Source: Streptomyces sp. NBC_01446 (GTDB lineage: Bacteria; Actinomycetota; Actinomycetes; Streptomycetales; Streptomycetaceae). From it: DNA of 64,000 nucleotides. The notes beneath the pieces are model-generated. The model did not search any database. It had not been told where the DNA came from and saw only the letters and a list, made by a program, of their open reading frames with translations. Below, in pieces: positions 16,880 through 25,762 of this stretch. Each line of letters starts with the position of its first letter. Within the stretch, counting starts at the first letter, position 1. The position numbers and the translations under genes are program-made. Where the stretch lies: positions 4,607,501 to 4,671,500 of the forward strand of contig NZ_JAPEPO010000001.1 of NCBI RefSeq assembly GCF_026340095.1, written 5' to 3'.

Positions 16880-19825
16880 TCGGCCGGGGCCGTGAGTGTG
16901 TTGCGCACGGCCACCGGGCAGGTCGAGTACGGCCTGGAACTCCCGGCTCGCCTCCCGCAGGCGGCCCGCCGTCGCGTAGGCGCTCCCGAGCCGGTTGCGG
17001 ATGTCCATCTCCAGCCAGTCGTAGTTGGGTTCGGTGAGCGGGGACATCAGCCGGCGCTGGAGGAGAAGGGCCTGGTGGTGCAGGGCGATGGCCGACTCCG
17101 GGTTTCCCTCGGCCTCCTCGGCCGTGCCGAGCCGGGTCAGGCTGCGGGCGCAGAGGAAGGCGTCCCCGGTGTGCAGCACCTGGTCGATCGCCCGGCGCAG
17201 CAGCCGCTTGGCTTCACCGTAGTGGCCGAAGTGGAGGTGGGCGTCGGCGGCGCAGCTCAGGGCCCTGCCGAGCATGTGTGGCCTGGCGGCCTTCTCGGCG
17301 TGAGTGCAGGCATCGTCGAAGCAGGCCAGCGCCTCCGCGTCCCGTCCCTCCAGCTGGTGCGCGAGACCCAGGAAGAGGAGCACGATCCAGGTGAGCCAGT
17401 CGTTGCGCAGCCGTCGTGACAGGTCGACCGCCGCCAGGAGAGGGGGCATTGCCGCGTCGCCGTCGCCGCGACGCAGATGGACCGTACCGAGACCGGCGAG
17501 GGCCCGCGCCTCCTCGCCCGGTTGGGAGAGCCGCCGGCCGAGGTCCAGGGCTTCGGTCGCGTAGGTGAGGACGACTTCGTAATTGCGCTGGTGTCCGGCG
17601 GTGTACATCACGCAGTTCCGCAGCGAGGCGGCCATCCGACGGTCGGTGGCCTCGCCCTCGTGCGCGAGCGCGATCTCCAGAGCCGTCTGGGACTCGTGAT
17701 AGCGGCCCCGGCGCATGAAGTAGTCGCACAGCGCCTCGGCGATCCAGCACGCGTAGTCGGCCTCACCGAGGGCCGCGGCGTATCCGACGACGTCGACGAG
17801 TTCTCCGGCTGCCCCGTCCAGCCAGGCCTCGGCCTCCTGCCAGTGCGCGAAGCGCGACGCGGTGAGCCGGGGTCCGGTGGCGAACCCGGCAGGCCCCCAG
17901 TCGCTCGCGGTCCGGGCCGCGTCCAGGAAGAGGCCGAGTGCGGCCCGGCGCGCGGCTCCGGCCTCGTCGGGGAGGGCGTCCGCGAGGCGCCGGGCGTGCA
18001 CGCGGACCAGGTCGTGCAGCCGGTAGCGGCCCGGTCGCGGCTGCTGCACCAGGCTCGTGTCGACCAGGCTCTCCAGGATCCGCTCGGTGTCGACAGCAGG
18101 CCGGTCGAGCAGCGTCGCCGACGCCAGTACGTCGAACTCGACCGTCGGAGCGAGGCCGAGCGCGCGGAACCCGCGCTGCTGCTCGGCGGCGAGCTGGTCG
18201 TACGACAGGCGGAAGGCCGCCTCCACGCTGCGGTCACCGACGCTCAGCTCGCCGAGCCGGTGGTCGTCGCCCGCCATGCGGCCCACCAGGTACTCCACCG
18301 TCCACGTGTCCCGGTTCTGCAGCCGCGATCCGGCGATGCGCAGGGCGAGCGGCAGCCCGTCGCACAGCCCGGCGAGGCGCTGCGCCGCCTGAGGCTCCCG
18401 GGCCGCGCGCTCCTCCCCGATGAGGTGCGTGAGCAGGGACACCGAGGCGTCGCTCGCCAGGGGCTCCAGGGTGACGCGCCGGTCGGCGTCGAGTCCGGCG
18501 AGGCGCCGCCGGCCCGCCACCAGCACGCGGCTTCCGGCCCCGGCGGGCAGCAGTGGCCGTATCTGGTCGGCGTCCAGGGCGTCGTCGAGGACGAGGAGCA
18601 GCCGCAGTGGGCTGGTCGCCGCGCGCCAGACGGCGGTGAGTTCGTCGAGGTCGCCGGGCAGCTCACCGGTGGCCGCGCCGAGGGAACGCAGCAGCCGCTG
18701 GAGCGCCTGCTCCGGCGACTGGCGCCGGCGCGTGCTGTGCGCGCGCAGGTCCACGTACAGGCAGCCGTCCGGGTACCGGTCGCTGAGCTCGCGGGCCGCG
18801 CGGACGACGAGTGCGGTCTTGCCGACGCCCGCCGTACCGTCCACCGTCACGACCGACACGGATCCGGGCGCGGAGGGTGCGGTCAGCTGCGCCAGCTCGG
18901 CGTCCCGCCCGACCAGGCGGCCGGCGTCGCCGGGCAGTTCGTTGACGGCGCGGCGGGGGCGGATCCCCGGCGGCCCGGCCGCGGCGGAGTTTCCGGGTCT
19001 TCCGGAGTCGCCCGGGTATCCGGAGCGGCGGGCGGCCGCCCCGAGGAGGCGCTCGTCGTCCCGGCGCAGCACCGCCTCCTGCACGCGCCGGAGTTCCTCA
19101 CCGGGTTCGACCCCGAGTTCGTGGCGCAGGAGCGCGCACATGTCCCGGTAGACGCCGAGCGCGTCCACCGGCCGTTCGCTGCCGTACAGGGCGCGCATGC
19201 GCAGGGCCGCGAGCGACTCGTCGTACGGGCCGGACCCGGACAGGGTGGCGAGACCGTCGAGGGCCTCGGCGAACCTGCCGAGCAGGACGAGGCACTCGAG
19301 GCGTTCCACCCGCACGGTGCGCAGCCGCTCCAGGAGTCGCTGCCGCTCCACGTCGGCGAACGGTCCGGGCAGCCCGGCCAGCGGTTCGCCGTCGAACAGG
19401 GCGAGCGCGGCCGAGAGCCGTTCCACGGCGGTGTCCGGATCGCCGGAGACCTTCGCGCGCCGGGCGGCGTCGGCGTGTTCGGCGAGGTCCGTGGCGTCGA
19501 GCTGGACCTCGCCCACGAGGAGGCGGTAACCGCCCGGCTCCCCGCGGATCAGGGACTGTGCGGGGCCGGCGGTCTCGGCGTCGAGGGCCTGGCGTAGCGC
19601 GTAGACGTAGCTGGGCAGTACCTTGCGGCCGGAGTTCGGGGGACGGGCGCCCCAGATGCCGTCGAGCAACTGCTCGTGGCTGACGAGGAATCCGGGCCGC
19701 AGGGCCAGCGCCGCAAGGACGGCCTGGCGCCGGACATGGCCGAGCGGCAGCGGCGTACCGCCGCGCCAGGCACGCACCGGTCCGAGCACGGCGAGCCGGA
19801 CCGCCCGACGAGAGCCGTCGCCCAC
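16874..19825 (-). CDS. Large SARP/AfsR-type transcriptional regulator (wHTH-BTAD-NB-ARC-TPR)
   Basis: 983 aa from GTG at 19825, preceded by GGAGG at six bases; a GTG at 19843 or 19849 would add six to eight residues. The OmpR-like winged helix (about 10-90: LAVLGPVRAW, then Q-L-L-D-G-I-W-G) is followed by the BTAD domain (about 100-245), ending in R-H-E-L-G-V-E-P-G-E-E-L-R. An NB-ARC domain follows with Walker A G-T-A-G-V-G-K-T, Walker B L-L-L-V-L-D-D and G-L-P-L-A-L. TPR repeats fill about 650-983. AfsR-like regulators activate secondary metabolism, but no biosynthetic cluster sits beside this one, so the targets may be distant. The small gene at 20018 is divergent from it. Confidence 0.93.
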   Translation of the reverse strand: MGDGSRRAVRLAVLGPVRAWRGGTPLPLGHVRRQAVLAALALRPGFLVSHEQLLDGIWGARPPNSGRKVLPSYVYALRQALDAETAGPAQSLIRGEPGGYRLLVGEVQLDATDLAEHADAARRAKVSGDPDTAVERLSAALALFDGEPLAGLPGPFADVERQRLLERLRTVRVERLECLVLLGRFAEALDGLATLSGSGPYDESLAALRMRALYGSERPVDALGVYRDMCALLRHELGVEPGEELRRVQEAVLRRDDERLLGAAARRSGYPGDSGRPGNSAAAGPPGIRPRRAVNELPGDAGRLVGRDAELAQLTAPSAPGSVSVVTVDGTAGVGKTALVVRAARELSDRYPDGCLYVDLRAHSTRRRQSPEQALQRLLRSLGAATGELPGDLDELTAVWRAATSPLRLLLVLDDALDADQIRPLLPAGAGSRVLVAGRRRLAGLDADRRVTLEPLASDASVSLLTHLIGEERAAREPQAAQRLAGLCDGLPLALRIAGSRLQNRDTWTVEYLVGRMAGDDHRLGELSVGDRSVEAAFRLSYDQLAAEQQRGFRALGLAPTVEFDVLASATLLDRPAVDTERILESLVDTSLVQQPRPGRYRLHDLVRVHARRLADALPDEAGAARRAALGLFLDAARTASDWGPAGFATGPRLTASRFAHWQEAEAWLDGAAGELVDVVGYAAALGEADYACWIAEALCDYFMRRGRYHESQTALEIALAHEGEATDRRMAASLRNCVMYTAGHQRNYEVVLTYATEALDLGRRLSQPGEEARALAGLGTVHLRRGDGDAAMPPLLAAVDLSRRLRNDWLTWIVLLFLGLAHQLEGRDAEALACFDDACTHAEKAARPHMLGRALSCAADAHLHFGHYGEAKRLLRRAIDQVLHTGDAFLCARSLTRLGTAEEAEGNPESAIALHHQALLLQRRLMSPLTEPNYDWLEMDIRNRLGSAYATAGRLREASREFQAVLDLPGGRAQHTHGPGRR

Positions 19826-20017
19826 CCGCAGCCTCCGCTCCACGCTCACCGAGCGTCCGATCCGCGCATCATCAGAATTTCATTGGCATTGCAGCGTGTG
19901 CCGCGATGGTTTGCAAGTGCCCATCGGACCCCGGGAGTTCACCGGCGGCCGGGGCGCGCTGGACCGGCGGCGGCCGTAGCCGGGGAACGGCCGCCGCCCC
20001 TGCGGAAGGAGCGGAAC

Positions 20018-20314
20018 ATGCAAGCAGCGAGCAGCCCTGTGGAGCGCCTGCTGAAAGGACGCGGACTCTTCCTCAGCGTGGAGCGGCGCGACGCCGCCGA
20101 GGTGGTGTACGTCTGCGTGGACGACGGCCTTCCCGGCGGCTACCCGGTCGGCTACGTCATCTCGTCCCGCACGGGAACCTGGAGCGCCTACGCACGGGTC
20201 CGCCCCGGCCGGATCTTCACCACGGACGAGATCTCCTCGGGCCTGGAGAGCGTCGACGAAGCGGTACGCGCGGTGGTCGCCCACGCCCGCTACGAGGACG
20301 TCCTGACCGCGTGA
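20018..20314 (+). CDS. Small hypothetical protein (98 aa)
   Basis: Starts MQAASSPVERLLKGRGLFL with GGAAGGAG seven bases upstream. It has short beta-strand-like stretches (V-V-Y-V-C-V-D-D-G and G-Y-V-I-S-S-R-T-G-T-W-S-A-Y), then an acidic helix ending D-V-L-T-A. No membrane segment or known motif. It is divergent from the SARP regulator with a 192-base gap, so it may be a direct target. Coding bias is clear. I do not recognise the family. Confidence 0.8.
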   Translation: MQAASSPVERLLKGRGLFLSVERRDAAEVVYVCVDDGLPGGYPVGYVISSRTGTWSAYARVRPGRIFTTDEISSGLESVDEAVRAVVAHARYEDVLTA

Positions 20315-20335
20315 GGCAGGGGGAACCGCCTCACG
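20310..20335 (+). terminator. Stem-loop at the end of the 98-aa gene
   Basis: CGTGAGGC (20310-20317) pairs with GCCTCACG (20328-20335) and overlaps the stop codon. Confidence 0.55.
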
Positions 20336-20657
20336 CCCGACGCCTGGGGGTGAACTCCCGCCCCGGCATCCCCAGCAGAACGTACCCTCGCGCCGGTGAC
20401 CGGCCCCGATGGTGGCGCCGCCGTACTCGAACACTCCGGCACGCGGATCGGCGCGGTACCGGCGGACTTCCGGGGCGGGGGGCTGGCCAACGCGCGGCGA
20501 GGGTGGGGGCCCGCACAGCCGATGGCCAACTTCTGCCAATCGCCTCTTAGGCGGGTGCTCGCCCGCTCGGTCACGAGCCGTTTCACGGGCCAACAGCGCG
20601 CAGCGCCCGGGTGACCTACGTACGGATTGGCACAAGCCGGCCACATGGGCCTGACCG
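20336..20657. other. Gene-free stretch beside a truncated hydrolase
   Basis: 322 bases. The only open frames (for example 20396-20614 plus) lack a ribosome binding site, recognisable domain or consistent third-position bias. Short direct repeats such as GCCAAC occur around 20490-20590. I see nothing functional. Confidence 0.5.
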
Positions 20658-21089
20658 CTACAGCCGATCGGCGAGGAAGCCGCCGACCGCGGTCCGGAAG
20701 CCGTCCGGTGCCTCGGCCCACGGAAGATGCCCAGCGCCCTGCAACACCTTCCGCGACACCCGAGGAAGAGCCTGTTCCAGCGAATCGACCGCCCGGCGCG
20801 GCCGAATGTCCTCCGCCCCGTCCACGATCAGCGTCGGGACGTCAAGCCCCTCGCATGCCGCGCGCAGAGCTGTCGTGCCCCAAGTGCGCTTGCCCTCGGC
20901 GTTGATGGCGGCGTTGCACTCGAAATTCACGCCGAACCAGGGCGTGGCCATGCGCTCGGCGCGCTCGATCGCACGCTTCCGTTCGCTGAAGTCCGCCGAC
21001 CACTGCAGCACCGAGTACTCACGGTCTTCCGCGTCGGAACGCTCTCCCCGGCCCTTCAACTCCTCCCAGCGACCCAGGTGGGCCCCGAG
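20658..21089 (-). pseudogene. Alpha/beta hydrolase, C-terminal remnant
   Basis: The frame encodes about 140 residues that look like the C-terminal half of an alpha/beta hydrolase. It has the cap helix (W-F-G-V-N-F-E-C-N-A-A-I-N), strand P-T-L-I-V-D-G-A-E-D with the acid Asp, and G-A-G-H-L-P-W with the catalytic His. The upstream half with the oxyanion loop and G-x-S-x-G nucleophile is missing. Homology-like sequence runs upstream to L-G-A-H-L-G-R-W-E-E-L and then stops at TGA (21090-21092). The only start is a TTG within the remnant. Without the serine it cannot be an active hydrolase. It sits next to tRNA-Arg. Confidence 0.75.
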
Positions 21090-21247
21090 TCACCTCGCTC
21101 GCCCGAGTCGCCGACGTCCTCGCGTCGCAGGTCATCGCCACCCTGCTGCCGGCCTCCGGCACCGACGCCGCCTTCTGCCTGACCGCCGGGCCGGAATTCG
21201 CCTTCGCCCTGCTCGCCGACTCTGTCGTCCTGGACCGAGATGCCCGT
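21089..21247 (+). other. Start-less coding-like fragment, unassigned
   Basis: The plus-strand frame V-T-S-L-A-R-V-A-D-V-L-A-S-Q-V-I-A-T-L-L and onward has nearly all G/C third positions up to about 21235 but no start codon and no ribosome binding site. It begins exactly where the hydrolase remnant on the other strand ends. I read it as an internal piece of another lost gene; the family is not recognisable. Confidence 0.35.
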
Positions 21248-21340
21248 GGCGTCGCCATTCATCGGCCGCACTCAGCCGTCGCACGGCTCGGCGCGGACCC
21301 GACGCGGGGCCCTGAGCGTGGGTTCAGAAGCAGATACCAA

Positions 21341-21370
21341 AGGCCCCGGACCATGATCGGCCCGGGGCCT
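21341..21370 (-). terminator. Terminator of tRNA-Arg
   Basis: On the minus strand AGGCCCCGG pairs with CCGGGGCCT (21362-21370 with 21341-21349) and is followed by TTTGGT, nine bases after the tRNA 3' end. Confidence 0.75.
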
Positions 21371-21379
21371 CTGCGTCGG

Positions 21380-21452
21380 TGCCCCCGGCAGGATTCGAAC
21401 CTGCGACACCCGCTTTAGGAGAGCGGTGCTCTATCCCCTGAGCTACGAAGGC
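21380..21452 (-). tRNA. tRNA-Arg (anticodon CCT)
   Basis: A 73-base cloverleaf on the minus strand. The acceptor GCCTTCG pairs with CGGGGGC, the anticodon loop is CTCCTAA within stem CCGCT/AGCGG, and the T arm is GCAGG TTCGAAT CCTGC. The discriminator is A and CCA is not encoded. It reads AGG codons. The flanking 20.3-21.3 kb region is a decayed scar, and tRNA genes are frequent integration targets, but I see no direct repeat of the tRNA 3' end nearby. Confidence 0.95.
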
Positions 21453-21613
21453 GTGCGACCACTGACAGGGTAGCGGATGCGATCGTCGGGGCTCGCTCGT
21501 GTTTCGCCGTCCGGGCCGAGGCCGGTTCGGGCGTGCGTCGAGGTGGCCGACGCGAGGGCTCGCGGAAATCTCGGGATCCCCCTGTGGCACGCGTCCCCGG
21601 CGACGTAGCGTCC

Positions 21614-21680
21614 GTAACGCCTGCGGATCGTGAACGCCTGCGGATCGGGAACGCCCGTAGATCGTGAACGCCCGTAGATC
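21614..21680 (+). repeat. Four tandem 17-bp repeats upstream of the acyl-CoA synthetase gene
   Basis: Units at 21614-21629 (16 bp), 21630-21646, 21647-21663 and 21664-21680 follow the consensus GTGAACGCCYGYRGATC. Units 1-2 share CTGCGGATC and units 3-4 share CCGTAGATC, suggesting stepwise duplication. The array ends 30 bases before the ATG at 21711, in the leader or promoter. Confidence 0.85.
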
Positions 21681-21710
21681 GTGTCCGGCCAGTTGGAAGG
21701 GGCCTTGTCC

Positions 21711-23435
21711 ATGGAGCCGCAACCCGCCGACCCCGCTGTCGACCTGCTCACCTCACCCGGTGCGCCCTTCGCCGTCGTGCGCAGCGAGAGCGGTGGGCTC
21801 GAGTACGCCGACGGGCCGCGCACCCTGCGCGAGTTCGTCGAGACGACCTGGGCCTACGGGGACACGCCCTTCCTGATCGCCGGGAGCGGGCGGCTCACCT
21901 ACGGGGAGTTCTTCGCCGAGGCGTCCGGGCTCGCCCGCCGGTTCGTGGACGTGTACGGGCTGCGGCCCGGCGACCGCGCCGTGGTCGCCATGCGCAACCA
22001 CCCCGAGTGGCAGATCGCCTTCTGGGCCGCCCAGCTGGCGGGCCTGGTCGCCGTTCCGCTGAACGCGTGGTGGACCGCCGGCGAGTTCACGTACGCCCTC
22101 GACGACTGCGAGCCGGGCGTGCTCCTCGTCGACGGCGAGCGGCTGGAGCGCGTCCAGCCGTGGCTGGACGGGGCGGAGGGGGAGGGGCGGCGGCCTTGGA
22201 CCCTTGTCTTCCATCACGACGGAGACCTCCCCGGCGACCGCGTCGAGCGGTACGAGGACCTGCCCGCCGCCGATCCCGCGCTCGGGCCGCCCGACGTCGA
22301 CGTGACACCCGACGACGACGCCACCATCATCTACACCTCAGGGACGACCGGGCGGCCCAAGGGGGCCGTCGCCACGCACCGCGCGCATGTCGGTGCCATC
22401 GCCAACCCCCGTTATTTTGCGGCGCTTTCGGCTCTGCGGCGCGGGCAGATTCCCGGGCAGGGGCCCGCGCCCGTCGCGTTGCTCACCTTCCCCTTCTTCC
22501 ATGTCGCCGCCTTCACCGGGTTCTACGCGGCGATGGCGGCGGGCGGCACGCTCGTCCTGCTGCGCAAGTGGGACGCGGACAAGGCGCTCCAGGCGATCCG
22601 CGAGCACGGGATCACCAACTACGGCGGTGTGCCCGCGACCGCGCTGCAACTGCTCGAAGCCGCCGAGGCCGCGGGCGACGAGATGCCGACGCTCGCCATG
22701 TTCAACACCGGGGGCGCCGCCGCGCCGCCCGACCTGGTGGCCCGGCTCACGGCCCGGTTCGGGGAGCGCGTGGAGCCCCGTAACGGATACGGGCTCACCG
22801 AGACGCTCGGCGGGGTCACCGCCAACTTCGGTGCGGAGTACCGGGCCCACCCGGAGAGTGTGGGCAGGCCCGCGCCCGCCCTGGAGGTGCGGGTCGCCGG
22901 GCCCGGCGGCGAGGCTGTCGCCGACGGCGAGGTGGGGGAGCTGTGGCTGCGCGGGCAGTCGGTGATCCGCGGTTACTGGCGCGACGAGGCGGCGACGGCC
23001 GCGGCGTTCGCGCCGGAGGGCTGGTTCAGGACCGGGGATCTGGCGACGCTGCGGGACGGGCGGGTCAGCGTGGTCGACCGGATCAAGGACATGGTGATCC
23101 GGGGTGGCGAGAACGTGTACTGCGTGGAGGTGGAGGCCGTCCTGCACGACCATCCGGACGTCCTCGACGCGGCGGTGCTCGGCGTGCCGCACCCCGTGCT
23201 CGGCGAGGAGGTCGCCGCGGTCGTGCAGGTGCGGCCCGGGTCGGAGCTGGACGCCGACGCGGTCAGGGCGCACGTCGCCAAGTCGCTCGCGGCGTTCAAG
23301 GTCCCGGCGCATGTGCTCCTGCGGGACGCCCCGCTTCCGCGCAACGCCACGGGCAAGCTCCTGAAGCGGGAACTGCGCGGGCCGGTGGGGGAGGCCGTCC
23401 GCCCGGCGCCGGGTACCCCGGCTGCCCCCGCCTAG
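21711..23435 (+). CDS. Acyl-CoA synthetase (AMP-forming, class I adenylating enzyme)
   Basis: 574 aa. The P-loop-like A3 motif is Y-T-S-G-T-T-G-R-P-K-G, then F-P-F-F-H-V-A, N-G-Y-G-L-T-E-T (A5) and G-W-F-R-T-G-D-L-A (A7). D-R-I-K-D-M-V-I-R-G-G-E-N-V-Y is A8, and A10 is P-R-N-A-T-G-K-L-L-K with the catalytic Lys. It activates a carboxylic acid, probably a fatty acid, as the acyl-adenylate and transfers it to CoA. ATG at 21711 with GGAAGG ten bases upstream is preferred over GTG 21681, which immediately follows the 17-bp repeat array. Convergent with the M6 protease gene, only six bases apart. Confidence 0.93.
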   Translation: MEPQPADPAVDLLTSPGAPFAVVRSESGGLEYADGPRTLREFVETTWAYGDTPFLIAGSGRLTYGEFFAEASGLARRFVDVYGLRPGDRAVVAMRNHPEWQIAFWAAQLAGLVAVPLNAWWTAGEFTYALDDCEPGVLLVDGERLERVQPWLDGAEGEGRRPWTLVFHHDGDLPGDRVERYEDLPAADPALGPPDVDVTPDDDATIIYTSGTTGRPKGAVATHRAHVGAIANPRYFAALSALRRGQIPGQGPAPVALLTFPFFHVAAFTGFYAAMAAGGTLVLLRKWDADKALQAIREHGITNYGGVPATALQLLEAAEAAGDEMPTLAMFNTGGAAAPPDLVARLTARFGERVEPRNGYGLTETLGGVTANFGAEYRAHPESVGRPAPALEVRVAGPGGEAVADGEVGELWLRGQSVIRGYWRDEAATAAAFAPEGWFRTGDLATLRDGRVSVVDRIKDMVIRGGENVYCVEVEAVLHDHPDVLDAAVLGVPHPVLGEEVAAVVQVRPGSELDADAVRAHVAKSLAAFKVPAHVLLRDAPLPRNATGKLLKRELRGPVGEAVRPAPGTPAAPA

Positions 23436-23441
23436 GCCAGG

Positions 23442-24779
23442 TCACTTCCGCGTGACCAGCACCCGGTAGTCCCCCTTCGGATCCGCCCCCGCGACCTTGA
23501 TCTTCACCCCTGTCCTGGGGTCCTTGAAGGTCTCGCCGGGGGCGAAGGCGGCATCGGAGAGTTCCGCGTGGACGTTCGGGCTGCGGGTGCAGCCTCCGCT
23601 GTCCTTGGTGGCGTCCTCGACGGTGATCGGGCCGTCGCCGGTGTCGACTCCGGCGTCGACCCGGTAGATGAGGACGCCGGGCCGGCACACGGCCTCGTCG
23701 TTGCCCGCGCGCGTGCGGACCTCGATCGCGTACCCGGTCTTGGCGGTGAGCGGTACGAAGGTGAGCTTCAGGCCGCCGAGGCGGCCGAGCGGGGAGAGTA
23801 CGTGCTCGCTCGTGCCATGCGCCGACGCGCAGCTGATCTGGTCGTCCCCGAGCCAGCCGAGCTTCCACTTGTGCCAGCCGAGGAGGTCGTTGTCGGCCCC
23901 CCAGTCCTCGCTCATGATGTCCCAGTGGCCGACGGCGCCGCCGCCGTCCTGGGTGTAGAGGTCGGGCAGGCCGAAGGTGTGGCCGTTCTCGTGGGGGAGT
24001 ACGCGGTAGCCGGTCTCGGCGTACGAGCCGGAGCCGTCGTCCTGGCGGCTGTAGACGAACGACGCGTTGGCGATCGGGACGCCGTCGGCGACCGGCGCAT
24101 CGTGGTTGCCGGCGAACGTCACGGACAGCACCGTGTCCAGGGCCGAGGGGCCGGCGTTCGGGGTGACCAGGATGTTGACGAGGTCGTAGTCGCGGAAGTC
24201 CACGTCCGGGTCGGCCTTGGCCACGATGTCGTCGATGAGGTCGCGGTAGCCGGGGTCGAAGGGCGCGCCCCGTTCTATCCCGTAGGCGGCGAACGTCTTC
24301 GGCATGCGCAGCCAGTGCCGTATCGGCGCCTCCGGACGGTAGTCGAGCTTCCCGTACGACGCGGTGCGGAACCAGTCCCGGGTCTGCGGGAAGAACTCGC
24401 CGAGGCGGTCGAGCGCGGGGCCCTGGCCGCGGGCGTCGGGGAAGTCGACCATGAGGTTCAGGGCGTGGACGGTGCCCGTGGATCGGGCGTAACCCGCCTG
24501 TGTGGGCATGCTCTCCGACATCTGTACGCCCAGTGCGCCCTGGATCATGCAGGGGTTCAGCGCGGCCGGCCGGGATCGGGACGTGGAGCCCGAGCTGGAC
24601 GGGGACGGGGACTGTTCCATGAAGCGGCCCGTACTCGCAGAGGTGGTGACGGCGAGGGCCACGGCGGCGAGCCCCGCGAGCCCCGCGCTGCGCCGGGCCC
24701 TGCGTATGCGGTGCCGCAATGAGATCGCCTCGCCCTCGGTCCCCGGCAGCTCCGGGAGCGGGCTGCGTCCTTCGATCAC
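23442..24779 (-). CDS. Secreted M6-family metalloprotease
   Basis: 445 aa from GTG at 24779; a TTG at 24836 would add 19 residues. A twin-basic N-terminus (R-I-R-R-A-R-R) precedes a hydrophobic export segment (about 25-45), then a Ser/Pro-rich linker. The catalytic zinc motif is H-E-N-G-H-T-F-G-L-P-D, with the Met-turn-like G-H-W-D-I-M-S-E-D. These define the M6 (immune inhibitor A-like) domain. A C-terminal beta-rich part about 340-445 follows. It is predicted extracellular, with protein or peptide substrates. The divergent TetR gene starts 205 bases away. Confidence 0.9.
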   Translation of the reverse strand: MIEGRSPLPELPGTEGEAISLRHRIRRARRSAGLAGLAAVALAVTTSASTGRFMEQSPSPSSSGSTSRSRPAALNPCMIQGALGVQMSESMPTQAGYARSTGTVHALNLMVDFPDARGQGPALDRLGEFFPQTRDWFRTASYGKLDYRPEAPIRHWLRMPKTFAAYGIERGAPFDPGYRDLIDDIVAKADPDVDFRDYDLVNILVTPNAGPSALDTVLSVTFAGNHDAPVADGVPIANASFVYSRQDDGSGSYAETGYRVLPHENGHTFGLPDLYTQDGGGAVGHWDIMSEDWGADNDLLGWHKWKLGWLGDDQISCASAHGTSEHVLSPLGRLGGLKLTFVPLTAKTGYAIEVRTRAGNDEAVCRPGVLIYRVDAGVDTGDGPITVEDATKDSGGCTRSPNVHAELSDAAFAPGETFKDPRTGVKIKVAGADPKGDYRVLVTRK

Positions 24780-24984
24780 CCTGTGACGGGGTGTTCCGGG
24801 TCGCTCGCTGGGTGCGCCGATCGTGGGGTTTTCCAAAGATGTGACTCAGGTCACACGAATGGCGGGAAATAACCGGGGACGCCTTCCCCGTTTAGCCCTG
24901 TGTCCGCACGAAACGGGGAGCGATTCCCCGGAACTTGCAGGCAACGGAGAATGACCGCAACGTCCGCCGGAAGGAGCCAGAATC

Positions 24985-25653
24985 GTGAGCGCCGCAGCCA
25001 CCACCGCACCCGCGACGGGAAAGCGCGTGCCCAAGCCGCGCGCCGACGCCCTGCGCAACCGGGAGCGGATCGTCGCCGCCGCGCGCGAGATGGTCGTCGA
25101 GTTCGGGGCCGAGGTGCCGATCGACGAGATCGCCCGCCGCGCGGGCGTCGGCAACGCCACGGTCTACCGGCACTTCGCGGACCGCGCCGACCTGCTCCGG
25201 CACGTCGTCCTCTCCGTCATGGACAGCGTCACCGAACACGCCGAACGGGCGCTCGCCGTCGCGGACGCCGACCCGGACGCCTCCTTCGGCGCCCTGCGCA
25301 CGTTCGTGCACGCGGCCGCCGACGAGCGGATCGGCGCCCTGTGCCCGATGCTCACGGCCGGCTTCGACAAGGACCATCCCGATCTGCTGGCCGCCCGCGA
25401 CCGGCTCGAGGCCGGCACCGAGGGCCTCATGGAGCGGGCCCGCGCGGCCGGTCAGCTGCGCACCGACATCGCCGTCGGGGATCTGATGGTCGCCCTCTCC
25501 CAGCTCACCCGGCCGCTGCCCGGCATCGCCTGCCTCGGCATCGACCGCTTCGTCCACCGTCATCTGCAGCTGTTCCTCGACGGCCTGATGGCACCGGCCC
25601 GCTCGGAGCTTCCGGGTGCGCCCGCGACTCTGGAGGACCTCCGGCAGGCCTGA
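24985..25653 (+). CDS. TetR-family regulator of the adjacent MFS exporter
   Basis: 222 aa. The HTH is at about 25-70: R-E-R-I-V-A-A-A-R-E-M then I-D-E-I-A-R-R-A-G-V-G-N-A-T-V-Y-R-H-F. The C-terminal ligand domain resembles those of drug-responsive repressors (F-V-H-A-A-A-D-E-R-I-G-A-L near 105-120). The GTG at 24985 has GGAAGGAG upstream. The DHA2 transporter follows 109 bases downstream on the same strand, the usual repressor-pump arrangement. Confidence 0.92.
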   Translation: MSAAATTAPATGKRVPKPRADALRNRERIVAAAREMVVEFGAEVPIDEIARRAGVGNATVYRHFADRADLLRHVVLSVMDSVTEHAERALAVADADPDASFGALRTFVHAAADERIGALCPMLTAGFDKDHPDLLAARDRLEAGTEGLMERARAAGQLRTDIAVGDLMVALSQLTRPLPGIACLGIDRFVHRHLQLFLDGLMAPARSELPGAPATLEDLRQA

Positions 25654-25762
25654 TCCACCCCGCGCCCCGCCGTCGCCGGCTCGTCGGCGGAGCCCACAAG
25701 CATCCTCAGCAGCTTCCGTAACACCCGATATTTCACGCTTATTTGAGACTTGGAGTGCCGCA

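Noticed and set aside
20396-20614. 72-aa plus-strand ORF
   Set aside because: No ribosome binding site, no homology sense, and other frames are equally open.
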